64,000 nucleotides of DNA from assembly GCA_043228905.1 (NCBI GenBank), contig JBHGNT010000005.1, forward strand, positions 20,460,001 through 20,524,000, written 5' to 3'. Numbering within the stretch: position 1 is the stretch's first letter; every line of letters starts with the position of its first letter. This DNA is from Azolla caroliniana. Lineage: Eukaryota > Polypodiophyta. Made by a program: the position numbers and the translations under genes. Of the stretch, positions 1 through 11,112 are shown piece by piece. The notes beneath the pieces were generated by a model. It ran no database searches and had not been told where the DNA came from. It saw nothing but the letters and a program-made list of their open reading frames with translations.

Positions 1-745
1 AAGAAAGTAGATTCTCCAGAGTCGAGCAAGGCATGAGAATGTATTGAAGTCGAACCAAAACAAAGACTTCCTTGCAAAGAAAACCCCCCTAATGGCAGAA
101 CGGACTTGTAGGAGCATGGAGAATGTGAGGAACGGGAAGCGTCCAACAGCATGGCTCCTATTGCAGCTAGACTTGGTTGTTTTCCTGTTGTCGAGAAACC
201 TCCGCAAGACATACACGATGGAATTGGTGCTGCGGACCCCGCACCAGGCAATGGTGGATGACATGGCCGGGGTTGCCACAATAGAGACAGAGTCCATTGT
301 CCTGACGATGTTGGTGTTGGCTTTTCGTTAGTGGTTGGAATCGAGCATGGTCAATCTCCATCAGGGTATGGAAATCGACCTCCTTCATGGTATGGGTATC
401 ACTGGGTGGTGGTAAGGTTGGTGTAGGAGACAAGTAGGGCTTGGTGATTGATGCATTTCGGGAAGAAGCCTGAGACACGCGAGTACCCCATCTTCTTGAC
501 AAAGTTCGAAGAGACGATTGTCACACTGGATAGTTTGGGAGATTACTTGAGACAACAATTTGGGCTCTGGGAAGTTTAAGAGATGAATCTTGATGTCGTT
601 TCGGAGACCACGACGGAAATGGTCGCATAGGGCTTGGTCATCCCAATTGACATTGCAGACAATTTGACATAGATCGAGGCTGGACACGAGCCTTGTTGGA
701 AAGAATAAAGCTTTATGGCTAAACCCTAAACCCATTATATACCTG
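1..745 (-). pseudogene. Ty3/gypsy gag-protease relic
   Basis: Reverse-strand translation gives a gypsy Gag with a capsid-like stretch (NWDDQALCDHFRRGL, about 540-650), a CCHC zinc knuckle (CLYCGNPGHVIHHC, about 250-300) and, near the window start, the first residues of a retropepsin (ALLDSGEST, about 10-40). The reading frame is broken several times. The closest relative in the window is the forward copy at 22989-24821, which shares the DDQALCDHF and zinc-knuckle blocks. The Gag start is missing and the relic runs off the left edge. On its right it abuts a few dozen bases of copia element F. It is a dead fragment with no LTR seen. Confidence 0.8.
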
Positions 746-802
746 TATTCGAAAGGGCATCGTCGCCGATTTTGATGAACCCTGGCTACTCCGATTTCCT
801 AA
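746..802 (-). pseudogene. Short left remainder of copia element F
   Basis: Reverse-strand translation reads KSE-stop-PGFIKIGDDAL. This fits the segment just after the copia protease motif (compare RPGYVETEDDTTHP in element A and QPGVVETGDDTPHP in element C). The matching upstream half of the protease, ending MTNHEEWFSYLN, lies at 6288-6420, on the other side of element A. This fragment and 6288-7726 are therefore one element split by the insertion of A. Confidence 0.6.
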
Positions 803-1195
803 TGTTGAGAATCAAGCTCAACTTGGTCTAGTGTGTGAACTCACCTTAAGAGTGAATAGACACTCCAACAGTCAAGAGTCACCATTATGTCACCACTTTG
901 TATTCTAGCATTTAGTATGAGTCATAGAATCATATTCTATGACACATAACTTATGAGTTTTCACATTCCCCATGCTCCATGAGTCTTGTAGTTAATGAAG
1001 AGAGAGGGTGACTATATAAAGCACCCTCCTCCCACCTTGTATAATGTTGAGTCTTTCTCCTTTGTTAAAATACTCTTACCTTGCGTATTCTCTGTGTTTT
1101 ATTCCTTGTCTCTCTCAATCTCTCTCTCTCTCTCATACACACACATAACTCATATCTCTTCCGCTTCACAAGAATCCATCTCTTGATTCTTTACA
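803..1195 (+). repeat. 5' LTR of copia A
   Basis: It starts TGTTGAGAATC and ends CTTTACA. It carries a TATATAAAG box near 1013 and a (CT)n tract near 1110-1136. It is close to the 3' copy by eye; the main difference is a shorter CT tract. Confidence 0.92.
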
Positions 1196-1207
1196 TGGTA
1201 TCAGAGC
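1196..1207 (+). other. Primer-binding site of copia A
   Basis: TGGTATCAGAGC follows the LTR without a gap. It is the standard copia site complementary to the 3' end of plant initiator tRNA-Met. Confidence 0.9.
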
Positions 1208-1355
1208 GAGGTTGGTACCTCGATCTAGCCCATTCGCCTCATCGTGATCGTGTGTTGTGCTCCACGCCGACGACCAAGAACCGGCTCATCGCTATCGTAG
1301 CTTCGCTACATAGCTCGCATTCGAAGAGAGAAGAAGAAGAAGAAGAATCGACATA

Positions 1356-2069
1356 ATGAATACTCAAATGGGGAGCGCTCTCCCTACCGAAAAGTTGGAT
1401 CAAAACAACTTCGCATCTTGGGAGTACAAGATGCACCAATACCTTGTCGGACAAGGCTATTGGAGATACATCAAAAGAGTGCATGAAGACCGACCCGCCG
1501 AAGCGGCTCCCGGATACGCGACATGGGAGCAAGCCGCAAGTCGTGTGATGTATTTCTTGGCAACATGTGTTCACGATCACATGCTCGGCTACATTTGCGA
1601 ACTCAAGACTCCGAAGGAGGCATGGGAAAATCTACGAAAGATTTTCGCGGCGAACACAACCGCAAGAAGGCTTCACCTCCGCCAAGAGTTGAACAACATT
1701 CAACAAAGGGACATGTCCATCACGACATACACCTCGAAGATCAAGGAGCTTTGCGATTCACTCGGCTCAATAAGCGTAAATATTGATGATGATGAGATGG
1801 TTCAAATATGCCTCGGCGGCCTCGCACCACGGTTCGCCGCGATGCGAACCGCCGTTCTAGCACGGGAGAAATCTCCCTCCTTCGAGCTCCAATCAATGCT
1901 ATTGGTCGAAGAAAACCATGTGCATACAAGGAGCAATGAGTCGGAAGGCCACATGATCTACACGCACTCGAACGGAGGAAGAGTACGAAGACGGCCGAGA
2001 GGCCGATTCAGCCAAGGACAATGTGGACGAGGTTCAACTTACGATAACAACTCCCAATTGCGGCTGTGA
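1356..2069 (+). pseudogene. copia A Gag (frameshifted C-terminus)
   Basis: The Gag polyprotein part of copia packages element RNA into virus-like particles in the cytoplasm. The frame opens at ATG 1356 after a 160-base leader. It shows the N-terminal DUF4219/UBN2-type Gag pattern (LDQNNFASWEYKMHQYL, then WEQAASRVMYFLATCV, TPKEAWENLRKIFA and RQELNNIQQRDMSI). The frame ends at 2069, before the zinc knuckle expected here; the protease follows in another frame at 2180. No intact CCHC knuckle could be read between 2069 and 2350. Gag of copia C (40501) and the relic F (6896-7153) are clearly homologous. Confidence 0.85.
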
Positions 2070-2179
2070 AATAGAAGCCAATGAGGAACCTTCGCAAGAA
2101 GGGGGAGCTTCCACTCCGGCCTGAGCCGTCAAAACGCAACCGAATGCGGATACTGCAAGAGGAATAGTGCCGAAAGAAG

Positions 2180-5100
2180 ATGCGGGAATCGGCTTCCACA
2201 AGCCGACAACTCACGAATTACACACACAATTCCGGCTACGAAAAGTGTAGCGGAATGTACGGGCACAACTCCGACTACGAGGATTGTGGCGTAATGCACG
2301 CATACAACTCCGACCGTGGTGGAATGTTCATGATGAAACATAGAGCAAACTCTATGTCGGCCTCTACCTCAACTAGTGCCCTCAATCCGGAGGACGTATG
2401 GTTTGTTGACTCCGGAGCCTCAAACCATATGACATCTCATAAAGAATGGTTTCTTGAACTTCGAGAGCTGGAGCGACCCGGTTATGTTGAAACCGAAGAT
2501 GACACTACGCACCCGATTCGGCACATCGGCAATGTTCCGTTTGGAAAAGAAGGTAAGAAAAATTACATTAAAAATGTCTTGCATGTACCAACCATTACGA
2601 AGAATTTGGTCTCCGTCGACCAAATTGTAGAGCAAGAGATGCAAGTTCGATTTAATCAAGGCGGTTGCTTCATCGAAAAAGAGGGCCGACTCATCGCACG
2701 CAAACAAAGAGAGGGCCGGATGTTCATTCTCGATTCACACGAGATGAAATCCGCCATGTTCGTGAAAAGCACGAAAGCTGACTCCGACATAGAGCTATGG
2801 CACAAGCGAATCCGCCACATCAATCTCAACAAACTCAAAGCAATGAAATCAAAAGGAGTCGTCATCGGACTCCCAACATTCAAAGAGAAGGAGATTGAAG
2901 ATGTATGCGAAGCGTGCCAATTCGGCAAGCAACACCAACACCCATTTCCGAAAGAGCGGAACATGAGCAAACGTCTACTTGACGTAGTCCATTCCGACGT
3001 ATGGGGACCGGCACAAACGGCTACATTCGGCGGATGCCGATATTGCGTGCTCTTCATCGATGACTTCTCCAGGCACACTTGGATCTACCCGATGTGGCAA
3101 AAGAGCGAAGTGTTCAGACACTTCCAAACATTCAAGAATGAAGTTGAGAAAGCCACGGGCCGACATTTACGTTGTCTTCGATCGGATGGCGACAAGGAGT
3201 ACTTCTCGGAAGATTTCACGACGTATCTCCGAAAGGAAGGAATTCGGCGAGAATTCACTTGCCGACACACTAGGCAAACAAAACGGGGTAGCTGAACGCA
3301 AAAATCGGCACATCCTTGAAGTAGCGCGGGCCATGATAAACGAGAAGCATATGCCCAAGTCATATTGGGTCGAAGCTGCAAATACGGCCGTCTACCTAAT
3401 GAACCGGTGCACAACATCCGGCGTGCACGAGGCCACTCCGCATGAAAAATACTTCGGAAAGAAGCCGAACTTATCGCACATCCGGATATTCGGCACGATA
3501 GCGTACGTGCACATCCCCGATGAGAAGCGTCAAAATCTTGACCCGAAGTCGGAGAAATGTATCCTCGTAGGATACTCACTGGAGGAAAAGGGGTACAAGT
3601 TCTACAACCCTTCAACTCGAAAATCTCGAGTAAGTCGAGACGTCGTTTTTGACGAGTCCGCATCCTGGTACGCACCAGAGACAACTCCGACTCCGACTCC
3701 GCTCAACCCAGAATCTGCCGAACAAGAGATACAGGATGAAGATCCCCTTACGCGCATGTTCGAAGAATGTCCGATCACGACCCGACTGAGCGGACCACAA
3801 GAGCCTTTGAGCGATCAAAGCACATCACAGCCTAGCCCGAAGATGGACAAAGGCAAGTCGAAAATGGCGGAATACGCAGACGATCACTTCGACAACGATG
3901 AGTCGACTCACTCACTCGACAGTGAGTTTGGCGGTTTCAAGGTACCAATCGGCGCTAAGAAAGCCCTGGTCTCTGCAAATGAAAAGCTCCACCGATCCAC
4001 TCGTGAAAAGAACCCCGTAACCCGATTTGGCTACAACGATTATATGGCGTACCATTTTGACTTTATGATGAAGGTAGCAACAGTACGAGAGCCGGAAACC
4101 TTTTCTGAAGCAGCCGGAAACCTTTTCTGAAGCCATGAACGAGGAGATGCAAGCACTACGCAAGAACGAGACGCGGGATCTCGTTCCCACCTCACCACAT
4201 AAAAAGGCAATCGGATGCAGATGGATTTACAAAGTGAAGTACAACGCCGACGGTTCCGTCAATCACTACAAAGCGTGACTCGTAGCGAAAGGCTACGCCC
4301 AAACGCACGGAGTTGACTACGAGGAGACCTTTGCCCTAGTGGCAAAGATGACAATGGTGCGGACCGTAATTGCGCTTGCCGCAGTGAAAGGGTGGCACCT
4401 CCATCAAATGGACGTCAAGAACACCTTTCTACAAGGCGAATTAGAAGAGGAGGTGTACATGATACAACCACCCAGCTTCAACTCGAGCACCCATCCGAAA
4501 CCTGTATGCCGACTCAAGAAGCCCCTCTACGGCCTCAAGCAAGCACTGCATGCTTGACATTCGAAGATAACGCAATATCTTCATCAAATCAGCTTTCGTA
4601 TGTCAAAATCAGACTACTCCCTCTACATACGAAGCGATTCCGCAAGTCCGATCATCATCATCTTGTATGTGGATGACCTGGTCATTGGAGGTGAGCATCT
4701 CGTCGAAATCAATAAGGTCAAATCCCTCCTTTCCGACAAGTTTGAGATGACATACATGAAGGAGCTCCACTACTTCCTTGGCATCGAGGTCATTCGGACT
4801 CCGGCCGGAATCATGATCTCTCAATGGCACTACATCCTCAACTTACTATACAAGTTCGGGATGGCTGAGTGCAAATCCGCGGCAACCCCGCTCGATCGCA
4901 ACCTCAAACTAGATGCAAACTCCGGCACCAAAGCGTGTGAGCTGACCCAGTATCGGCAACTCATCGGGAGTCTCATCTACCTCACAATCACACAACCCGA
5001 TCTCAGTTATCCGGTCGGTCTCCTTAGCCTATTCATGCAAACACCACCTGATACTCACTTGGATTACACTAAGCGAGTTCTACGATACGCGCAGCACAAT

Positions 5101-5649
5101 GGATTGCGGCATCTCTACAAGACCGCGATGCCCATACGACTCAAGGGGTACACAAACGTCAATTGGGCCGACTACAAAGCCGATAGAAGATCAACCTCCG
5201 GATTTGTTTTCTCCCTCGGCAGCGGAGCAATATCCTGGAGTAGCAAAAAGCAACCAACCGTCGTTCTCTCGATCACAGACGCGGAATACAGGAGCGCGGC
5301 AATGGCCGCATGTGAAGCCGTATGGCTCAAAAGGATACTCAAGGATCTGGGCGTCCCCATCAAGGATCCAACTTGCCTCTACTGGGACAACATGAGCAGT
5401 ATCTATCTGGCTGGGAACCCGGTGTTCCACGCGCGAACAAAGCATATCGAAGTGCACTATCACTTCATCCGAGAGCGCGTTCTAGCTGGCGATGTCGACC
5501 TACAACACATTAGCACCAATCTTCAAACGGCCAACATCTTCACTAAAGCCTTAGGAGCCGACAAGCTATGGCAATTCATGACCGATCTTGGATTAACGAT
5601 CCCTGACCTGCCAAGCTTGAGGGGGAGTACTGAAGACAGTACGCAATAA
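2180..5649 (+). pseudogene. copia A Pol: protease, integrase, reverse transcriptase, RNase H
   Basis: The aspartic protease motif VDSGASNHM lies near 2400-2440. It is followed by the GAG-pre-integrase segment (LWHKRIRHINLNKL, about 2790-2840) and the integrase core (HSDVWGP, then RSDGDKEY, then NGVAERKNR). One extra base near 3270-3285 shifts the frame just before the catalytic-glutamate block. A 22-bp duplication at 4091-4134 shifts it again before the RT. In the RT, TGA at 4276 replaces an expected Arg codon and TGA at 4555 replaces an expected Trp. YVDD is intact near 4666-4680. RNase H follows (TDAEYRSAAMAACEAVWLKR and HARTKHIEVHYHF) and the frame ends at 5649. Integrase and RT residues are mostly kept, so the damage is frame and stop damage, not loss of active sites. 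Confidence 0.9.
4091..4134 (+). repeat. 22-bp tandem duplication inside copia A
   Basis: Two copies of a 22-bp unit (GCCGGAAACCTTTTCTGAAG plus two bases) lie head to tail and differ only at the last base. Since 22 is not a multiple of three, this alone shifts the frame upstream of the RT. Confidence 0.95.
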
Positions 5650-5880
5650 CGCGTGGATTCCGCAACCGCGCAACGAAGAGCCGATCTACCGCGCAAAGCC
5701 ACGAAGAAAGACGCAAGCCGAAGTACAGACTTCGCAACTACGCACAACGCAAGCTCAAGCACGGATTCCGCAACTACACATAAATGCGAGTCGACGCGAA
5801 TCGACGCGGACTCCGGAACGCGAGTCAAAGCGGATTTCGGATACCGTCTGAAACCGACCCGACTTGAGCTTGAGGGGGCG

Positions 5881-6181
5881 TGTTGAGAATCAAGCTCAAC
5901 TTGGTCTAGTGTGTGAACTCACCTTGAGATTGAATAGACACTCCAACGGTCAAGAGTCACCATTATGTCACCACTTTGTATTCTAGCATTTAGTATGAGT
6001 CATAGAATCATATTCTATGACACATAACTTATGAGCTTTCACATTCCCCATGCTCCATGATTCTTGTAGTTAATGAAGAGAGAGGGTGACTATATAAAGC
6101 ACCCTCCTCCCACCTTGTATAATGTTGAGTCTTTCTCCTTTGTTAATATCCTCTTACCTTGCGTATTCTCTGTGTTTTATT

Positions 6182-6229
<48 letters not shown>

Positions 6230-6287
6230 CACACACATAACTCATATCTCTTCCGCTTCACAAGAATCCATCTCTTGATTCTTTACA
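5881..6287 (+). repeat. 3' LTR of copia A
   Basis: It starts TGTTGAGAATC after the polypurine tract (5866-5880) and ends CTTTACA. It is 407 bases against 393 in the 5' copy. Most of the length difference is the longer (CT)n tract at about 6186-6226. Confidence 0.92.
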
Positions 6288-7726
6288 ATTAAGATAGGAG
6301 AACCATTCCTCATGGTTCGTCATGTGGTTAGAAGCTTCAGAATCCATGTACAACAACTCGTTTGGCTTCGAGGTGCTCATCTCAATCTGGTTGGTTGTGT
6401 GCTTCATCACAAAGGCAAGGCCCATTCCAGCTCGCCCTGAGCCTTCAGTGTATTGCGATCTCTACCGCCTCTTTCCATCAGCATGGCTCAATTCGGTTTT
6501 GTCTAAATCTACTTTCTTCTTCTAGCACTCACTCTCTTTGTGATCCTTCTAGCTACAATACCAATAGTCCATGGCTTTTCCTTATCAGCTCCCGGCACCA
6601 CCCTGGCTCCCCTTGTTTGTGGAGGGTTCACTATTGTCAACATTCCTATTATGCCTTTGATTCTTCTCTTGTCGACCACCTCGAGTGCGAGCACCCTCCT
6701 TGTCCTCCACGAATATGGGGTTGATACACCTATGTGTTCTACATCTTGTTGTGGGTGTGCCTGCTCATTGACATAGCCGTGTGGTTCCTCTACAAGGAGC
6801 TTTGACTGCAAGTCAAAAAATGACGAAGGCTTCTCCCTCCTGCATATAATTGTCTAAATCGGCCCATACTTCTGAGTTAACCCACCAAGATAGATCTACA
6901 CCATCTCGTCTTCATCCACAATCATGTTGATGGACCCGAGTCCATCACATATATCCTTGATCATCATGGTATAGTCAGTTACCGACATTCCTCCTTGCTG
7001 GATGTTGTTGAGCTCTTGTTTGAGCTGCAACTTACAAGTTATTATGTTCGTGTCGAAGACCCTCTTCAGGTCCCCCCAAGCATCCTTCGGTGACTTCGCA
7101 TCCCTGATGTACTTGAGCATCTGGTCATGGACACATGAGGCCAAGCAATACAAGACTTGGCTTGCTGCTTACTTCCGAGCTAGCAAATCTCTGTGTGTCG
7201 AATCCAGTGCTGCATCGTTAGCTACTTTGCCATAGCTCTCCAGTACCCATGTCCAAGCAAGTACTGGTGCATCTTGTATGACCAAGATGCGTAGTTGCTC
7301 CTGTTGAGCTTTTCCGTCGAAAGGGAGCTACCCATTCCTCTGTCCATGTTCTTGTCCGGAAGATGAAGGCTTATCTCTATGTTGGTTCGTTTTGTCGAAT
7401 GTAGACAATCTTGAACCCTAGTGCTCTGATACCATGTACATACAAGTGTGCTCAGTGAGCACTTTTATACAAGCCCTGATAGTGGGCTGACACAAGTATT
7501 GACAAGTATTGACAAGTAATTGAATGCTCTTAAATGAGCATCTAACACTGCCTGCCTAAAATATTCCTATTACTAATAATAGGAATAAAGGTCTCTAACG
7601 GCCTATTGGCTTCTTTAGCCGCTCAGGCATTCGGCTTCTCCAGCCGACTCGGCTTTCAGCTTCCTCAACGAGTCTAGCCTACCAACCTATAGTTGATTCG
7701 GCTTATGTTGAGCTTGTCTCTCAACA
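6288..7726 (-). mobile_element. copia relic F (5' LTR, Gag, start of protease)
   Basis: On the reverse strand the order from 7726 down is: a 292-base LTR (7726-7435), a primer site whose complement GCTCTGATACCA occupies 7423-7434, a Gag with frameshifts (VMYCLASCVHD-like text near 7150, then AKSPKDAWGDLKRVFD and QELNNIQQGGMSV, 6896-7153), a decayed CCHC knuckle near 6480-6570 (WYCS, KDHKESEC) and the protease start LLYMDSEASNHM near 6330-6360. DSE replaces the catalytic DSG. The element is cut at 6288 by copia A and resumes for a few bases at 802-746. The rest of pol is absent. Confidence 0.82.
7435..7726 (-). repeat. 5' LTR of copia F
   Basis: Read on the reverse strand it starts TGTTGAGAGACAAGC and ends TGTACA, immediately followed by the tRNA-Met primer site. 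It resembles the LTR at 14682-15147, including the ACAAGTACTGACAAG-like stretch. Confidence 0.8.
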
Positions 7727-8194
7727 AATTTCAATTTACGTTAAAATCTCTCTCTAAAGTGGTGAAATTAGGGATCGACAACAGTTCGGTTTAGGCTTAA
7801 TGGTTTGGCCTTATCCAAGACAAACCGGTTAATCCCAAACCATTTTGGAGTTCTCAAACCAAAGCAAACCGATCCCTAAACTGTTTTGGCCCAAACTAGT
7901 TTGGCCTAAACCGATTTGTAAATTGGTTTGTGATCTGATTTTAGACAAAACTACTTTTGCAAGCTACTATTAGCATATTAAAATGTAGGTTAATTCCTTT
8001 TCAAGTATTTGTTAAATTGTTGAACTTTCCATTCACCCTTAATATTAAGCTTTCCAGCATGAATTGTACGACATAAACCCAAACTCAACAATTTAATCCC
8101 GCTTATATAAGAGCTAGGTTATGATTGTCCTCTTAGTCAGACTCTCTCTCTCTTTCTCTCAGTCTAACCTAATTATATAAATCATAAACAACTG

Positions 8195-8701
8195 TGTTAT
8201 ACGTTTTAGGGTTAGGGTTAAGGATGATAATCATGATAAAGATAGACATGGTGGTCATGATGAGGATGATGAAGAGCATGATGATGAGAGATCGTATAGA
8301 GAAGCATAGAGAAGCATTGCGGGGTGGGGGGTGGTGCCTAGAATGGCTCCACCCCCCTCCCAAGGGGATTCAACGTTGAGGGGGAGAGAGAGAGAGAAAG
8401 AGGGATGACAAGAGAGAGATTAGGAGAGAAATGGTTCATTCTTCATTCATTCCCCATAAGGGGTTAAATAGTACAAGAGGGGGTAGTTACAAAGGGGTGT
8501 AAGCCCCATAGAGCATTCATACTGGACACTCACTCACACCTCATCGTATCCCTCCACATGCACACACGTGTGCATGTGTTCACATACATATCAACTCACA
8601 ATTACATTTATGTTCCCTACACATATACAACATCATCATGATAATATTCGACCCTCGCTCATCACACTTGACTCTCCGTACAACTCGTACGGGGTAACAC
8701 A
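8195..8701. repeat. Left LTR of the 2.8-kb non-autonomous element
   Basis: It starts TGTTATACG and ends GTAACACA. It begins with TTTTAGGGTTAGGGTTAAGG, a telomere-box-like run, and carries a G-rich/C-rich hairpin at 8321-8361. Confidence 0.85.
8321..8361. other. G-rich hairpin or quadruplex-prone segment in the LTR
   Basis: GGGGTGGGGGGTGG (8321-8334) can pair with CCACCCCCCTCCC (8349-8361) over a 14-base loop, with about 12 of 13 pairs. The same structure is repeated in the right LTR at 10646-10686. Confidence 0.6.
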
Positions 8702-10519
8702 TATGGCACGCCCGTGGGAAAGTGCGTTGCACGTCGATCCCACATGCCTTGATGATGATATCTCTTCGACCGGAACTTCCATCGGTCCTTTCAACAATCG
8801 ATTCCCTCGATCGGAGCGCTTGACTCGATCATCTCCATCGGTCAGCGACTTTTCCGCGACACGAACATTCTCATTCTGTCGTCTTACGAACTTTGGTATC
8901 CTCTTTCGGGTCCTTAAAAATGTTGTGTGCATGTATGTTATTCTTTGTTGATTTTGTGAGTTGTCATGGTCGATCACGTCCATTTCTTTAGGTGGATGAC
9001 AAAAGGTGTTATAGGTTTTTTACAATTATGTTTGATACCCTCATCTTTCTTTTTCTTCTTTCCTTGTTCTTTCTTCCAGTTCTTCCTTATTCTTCCGTCT
9101 GTGCCTTTCTCTCTCTTCTTTCTTTCTGCATTCGTTTCCCGCTTCTCTACTTGCTTTCGTTTCTCCCTCATTCTTCTTCCTTCTCTTTTCTCGCGTTTTG
9201 CTCCTGGAGCAAATTCTTCTTCCTCTTTTCTCTTCTTCTCCATCTCGTTTTCTGTTGCCTTCTCGGCCACTCATGACCGTTGGTTGTCATCAGTCCTCTG
9301 TCCGTCGTTGTTCTGGTCGATGCCGACTGTGTCCAGCAGTTGTTGTCTGCCGACTATCAGTTGGTTGCTGTCCGACCACCACTCAGTTGTGGACTCCGTC
9401 ACCGTCACCATCACCGTCACCGTCTCTGTCGGTTTCTATCCGTTTGAGTCTGCGTCTCTGTCTCTCTCTGGCGGCAGTTGTATGTCGCTATCCCGTCCAT
9501 TCAGCCGCCTTTGTTTGACGTGTCTCTGTATCCAGCCGTTGCTGTATTCGACTATTCCGGCCGCTTCAGCCATCATTTTGGCTCTGTCTCCATCTCCCGC
9601 TGTCGCCATCTCCGACCGTTGCTGTTTGGCCGTCTCTGTTTTCCGTCGTCCTCCGACACCGTCCGTCTTCCTGGCGGCCTGTCTGCTTCCCCGGCCTTGT
9701 CTGGTCCTCCGGCCGCTCCGGCCGCTCCAGCCACTGTCTGGCTATTCCGACTGGTTTCCGGCCCTTCCGGCAGCTTTTTCTGCCGTCTGGCCCGACGTTT
9801 CATTGTCATTCGGCGTCTCGTCTGCTGTTCGACCTAGGGTTTGCTCATGGCTTTTGGGGTCTCTGGCCCTTTCCGTCTCTGTCCGGCTGTATCTCCGACA
9901 GAAACCGTTTTCATCTCTCGTTGTCTTCGTCTGGCGCCCTGAGCCTTTTGTCCGTCAATGTTGTTGTCGAGTCACCCTCGTTGGTCCTGCTGTCTTTGCA
10001 TGTGTGTGTTTGTTGTGATGTCCCTTTTTCTGGTTGTCGATGTTTGGTCCACGTCTGCATCTTCTTCTCTGTCTTCGATGCCCCTTCGGTGATAACCAAC
10101 TTTGGTTCTTGTTCCGATTCCGGTTCCACTCTCTTTGCATTGTTTCTTCTGGAACCATAGCCCATGCATTCGCAGCACATCCTGCCGGCCTCCGCTCCAC
10201 ACACTGCGTCTTCCACCGCAGTCTTCAGGTGGGCTTCTCTTACCGGTCGTGCTGGCACCGGTTCCCTCTGCGTCGCTGTTTTTCCAGCCGTGCATCTTGC
10301 ACCACGCATTCGAACACGCACATTGTCACTAACCGCATTCGGAAACACGTACATGGACACCAATCGCAACCTTGCACAAACATCGTTTCCATTCATGAAT
10401 TCTTTCATCGCATTGTCATTTCCTGCACTCACACAAATATGTCGCTATGGCCTTCATCACCGCGTATCATTCTTTGACTCCGTTTCCAAAGGGGGGTCGT
10501 CGTAGTGGTCGCCAAAAGG
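8702..10519. other. Interior of the non-autonomous element; no recognisable gene
   Basis: The forward strand is pyrimidine-rich (TTC/CTT and TCTC runs, about 9040-9270), so the reverse strand reads as long Lys/Glu/Arg-rich frames (8974-9270, 9573-9809, 9911-10432). None shows a known domain. A forward frame of 350 codons (8966-10018) is a Ser/Leu/Phe-rich by-product of the composition. By position relative to the LTR this stretch corresponds to the coiled-coil ORF of the neighbouring element, but no sequence match was seen. Confidence 0.5.
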
Positions 10520-11026
10520 TGTTATACGTTTTAGGGTTAGGGTTAAGGATGATAATCATGATAAAGATAGACATGGTGGTCATGATGAGGATGATGAAGA
10601 GCATGATGATGAGAGATCGTATAGAGAAGCATAGAGAAGCATTGCGGGGTGGGGGGTGGTGCCTAGAATGGCTCCACCCCCCTCCCAAGGGGATTCAACG
10701 TTGAGGGGGAGAGAGAGAGAGAAAGAGGGATGACAAGAGAGAGATTAGGAGAGAAATGGTTCATTCTTCATTCATTCCCCATAAGGGGTTAAATAGTACA
10801 AGAGGGGGTAGTTACAAAGGGGTGTAAGCCCCATAGAGCATTCATACTGGACACTCACTCACACCTCATCGTATCCCTCCACATGCACACACGTGTGCAT
10901 GTGTTCACATACATATCAACTCACAATTACATTTATGTTCCCTACACATATACAACATCATCATGATAATATTCGACCCTCGCTCATCACACTTGACTCT
11001 CCGTACAACTCGTACGGGGTAACACA
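10520..11026. repeat. Right LTR of the 2.8-kb non-autonomous element
   Basis: It starts TGTTATACG and ends GTAACACA, the same length and, by eye, the same sequence as 8195-8701. AAAGGGGGGTCG lies about 20 bases upstream. Confidence 0.85.
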
Positions 11027-11112
11027 TATAAAATAGTGTTGTATGTATGGCTGGACTAGCCTCAACACAGGTGTCTATCCGACACTTCTCCAAAGGGGTG
11101 GTAGGGATAGGA

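Larger units (their letters stand above)
803..6287 (+). mobile_element. Ty1/copia retrotransposon A, complete but inactive
   Basis: Two LTRs (803-1195 and 5881-6287, both TG...CA) bracket an internal region. The primer site TGGTATCAGAGC (initiator tRNA-Met) directly follows the 5' LTR, and a GAGGGGGCG polypurine tract directly precedes the 3' LTR. The domain order Gag, protease, integrase, reverse transcriptase, RNase H is that of copia. The coding region is broken by at least two frameshifts, a 22-bp tandem duplication and two or more premature stops, so it cannot transpose by itself. It sits inside copia F. The flanking pentamers (CCTAA and ATTAA) agree at only three positions, so the target duplication has decayed or the ends were altered. 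Confidence 0.93.
8195..11026. mobile_element. Non-autonomous LTR element with identical-looking 507-bp LTRs
   Basis: Two direct repeats of exactly 507 bases (8195-8701 and 10520-11026, TG...CA) look identical by eye, which implies recent insertion. The 1.8-kb interior has no gag, protease, integrase or RT. A primer-site-like TGGCACGCCCGTGGG at 8704 follows the left LTR, which suggests forward orientation. However, the best TATA-like box (CTATTTAACC) lies on the reverse strand of the LTR, and TTTTGGCGACCACTACG next to the right LTR could be a primer site in the other direction. Orientation is therefore open. The flanks show no clear 5-bp duplication (AACTG against TATAA). Confidence 0.72.

Noticed and set aside
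1081-1580. Short frames over the copia A LTR and leader
   Set aside because: CT-rich LTR and untranslated leader; no conservation with other elements.
8201-8220. Interstitial telomere (TTAGGGTTAGGG)
   Set aside because: Only two to three units, and it is part of an LTR repeated identically at 10526, so it is an LTR motif rather than a telomere remnant.
8966-10018. A 350-codon forward frame, Ser/Leu/Phe-rich, like a membrane protein
   Set aside because: It reads through pyrimidine-rich DNA where all frames are open by composition; no motif, and the overlapping reverse frames are just as long.
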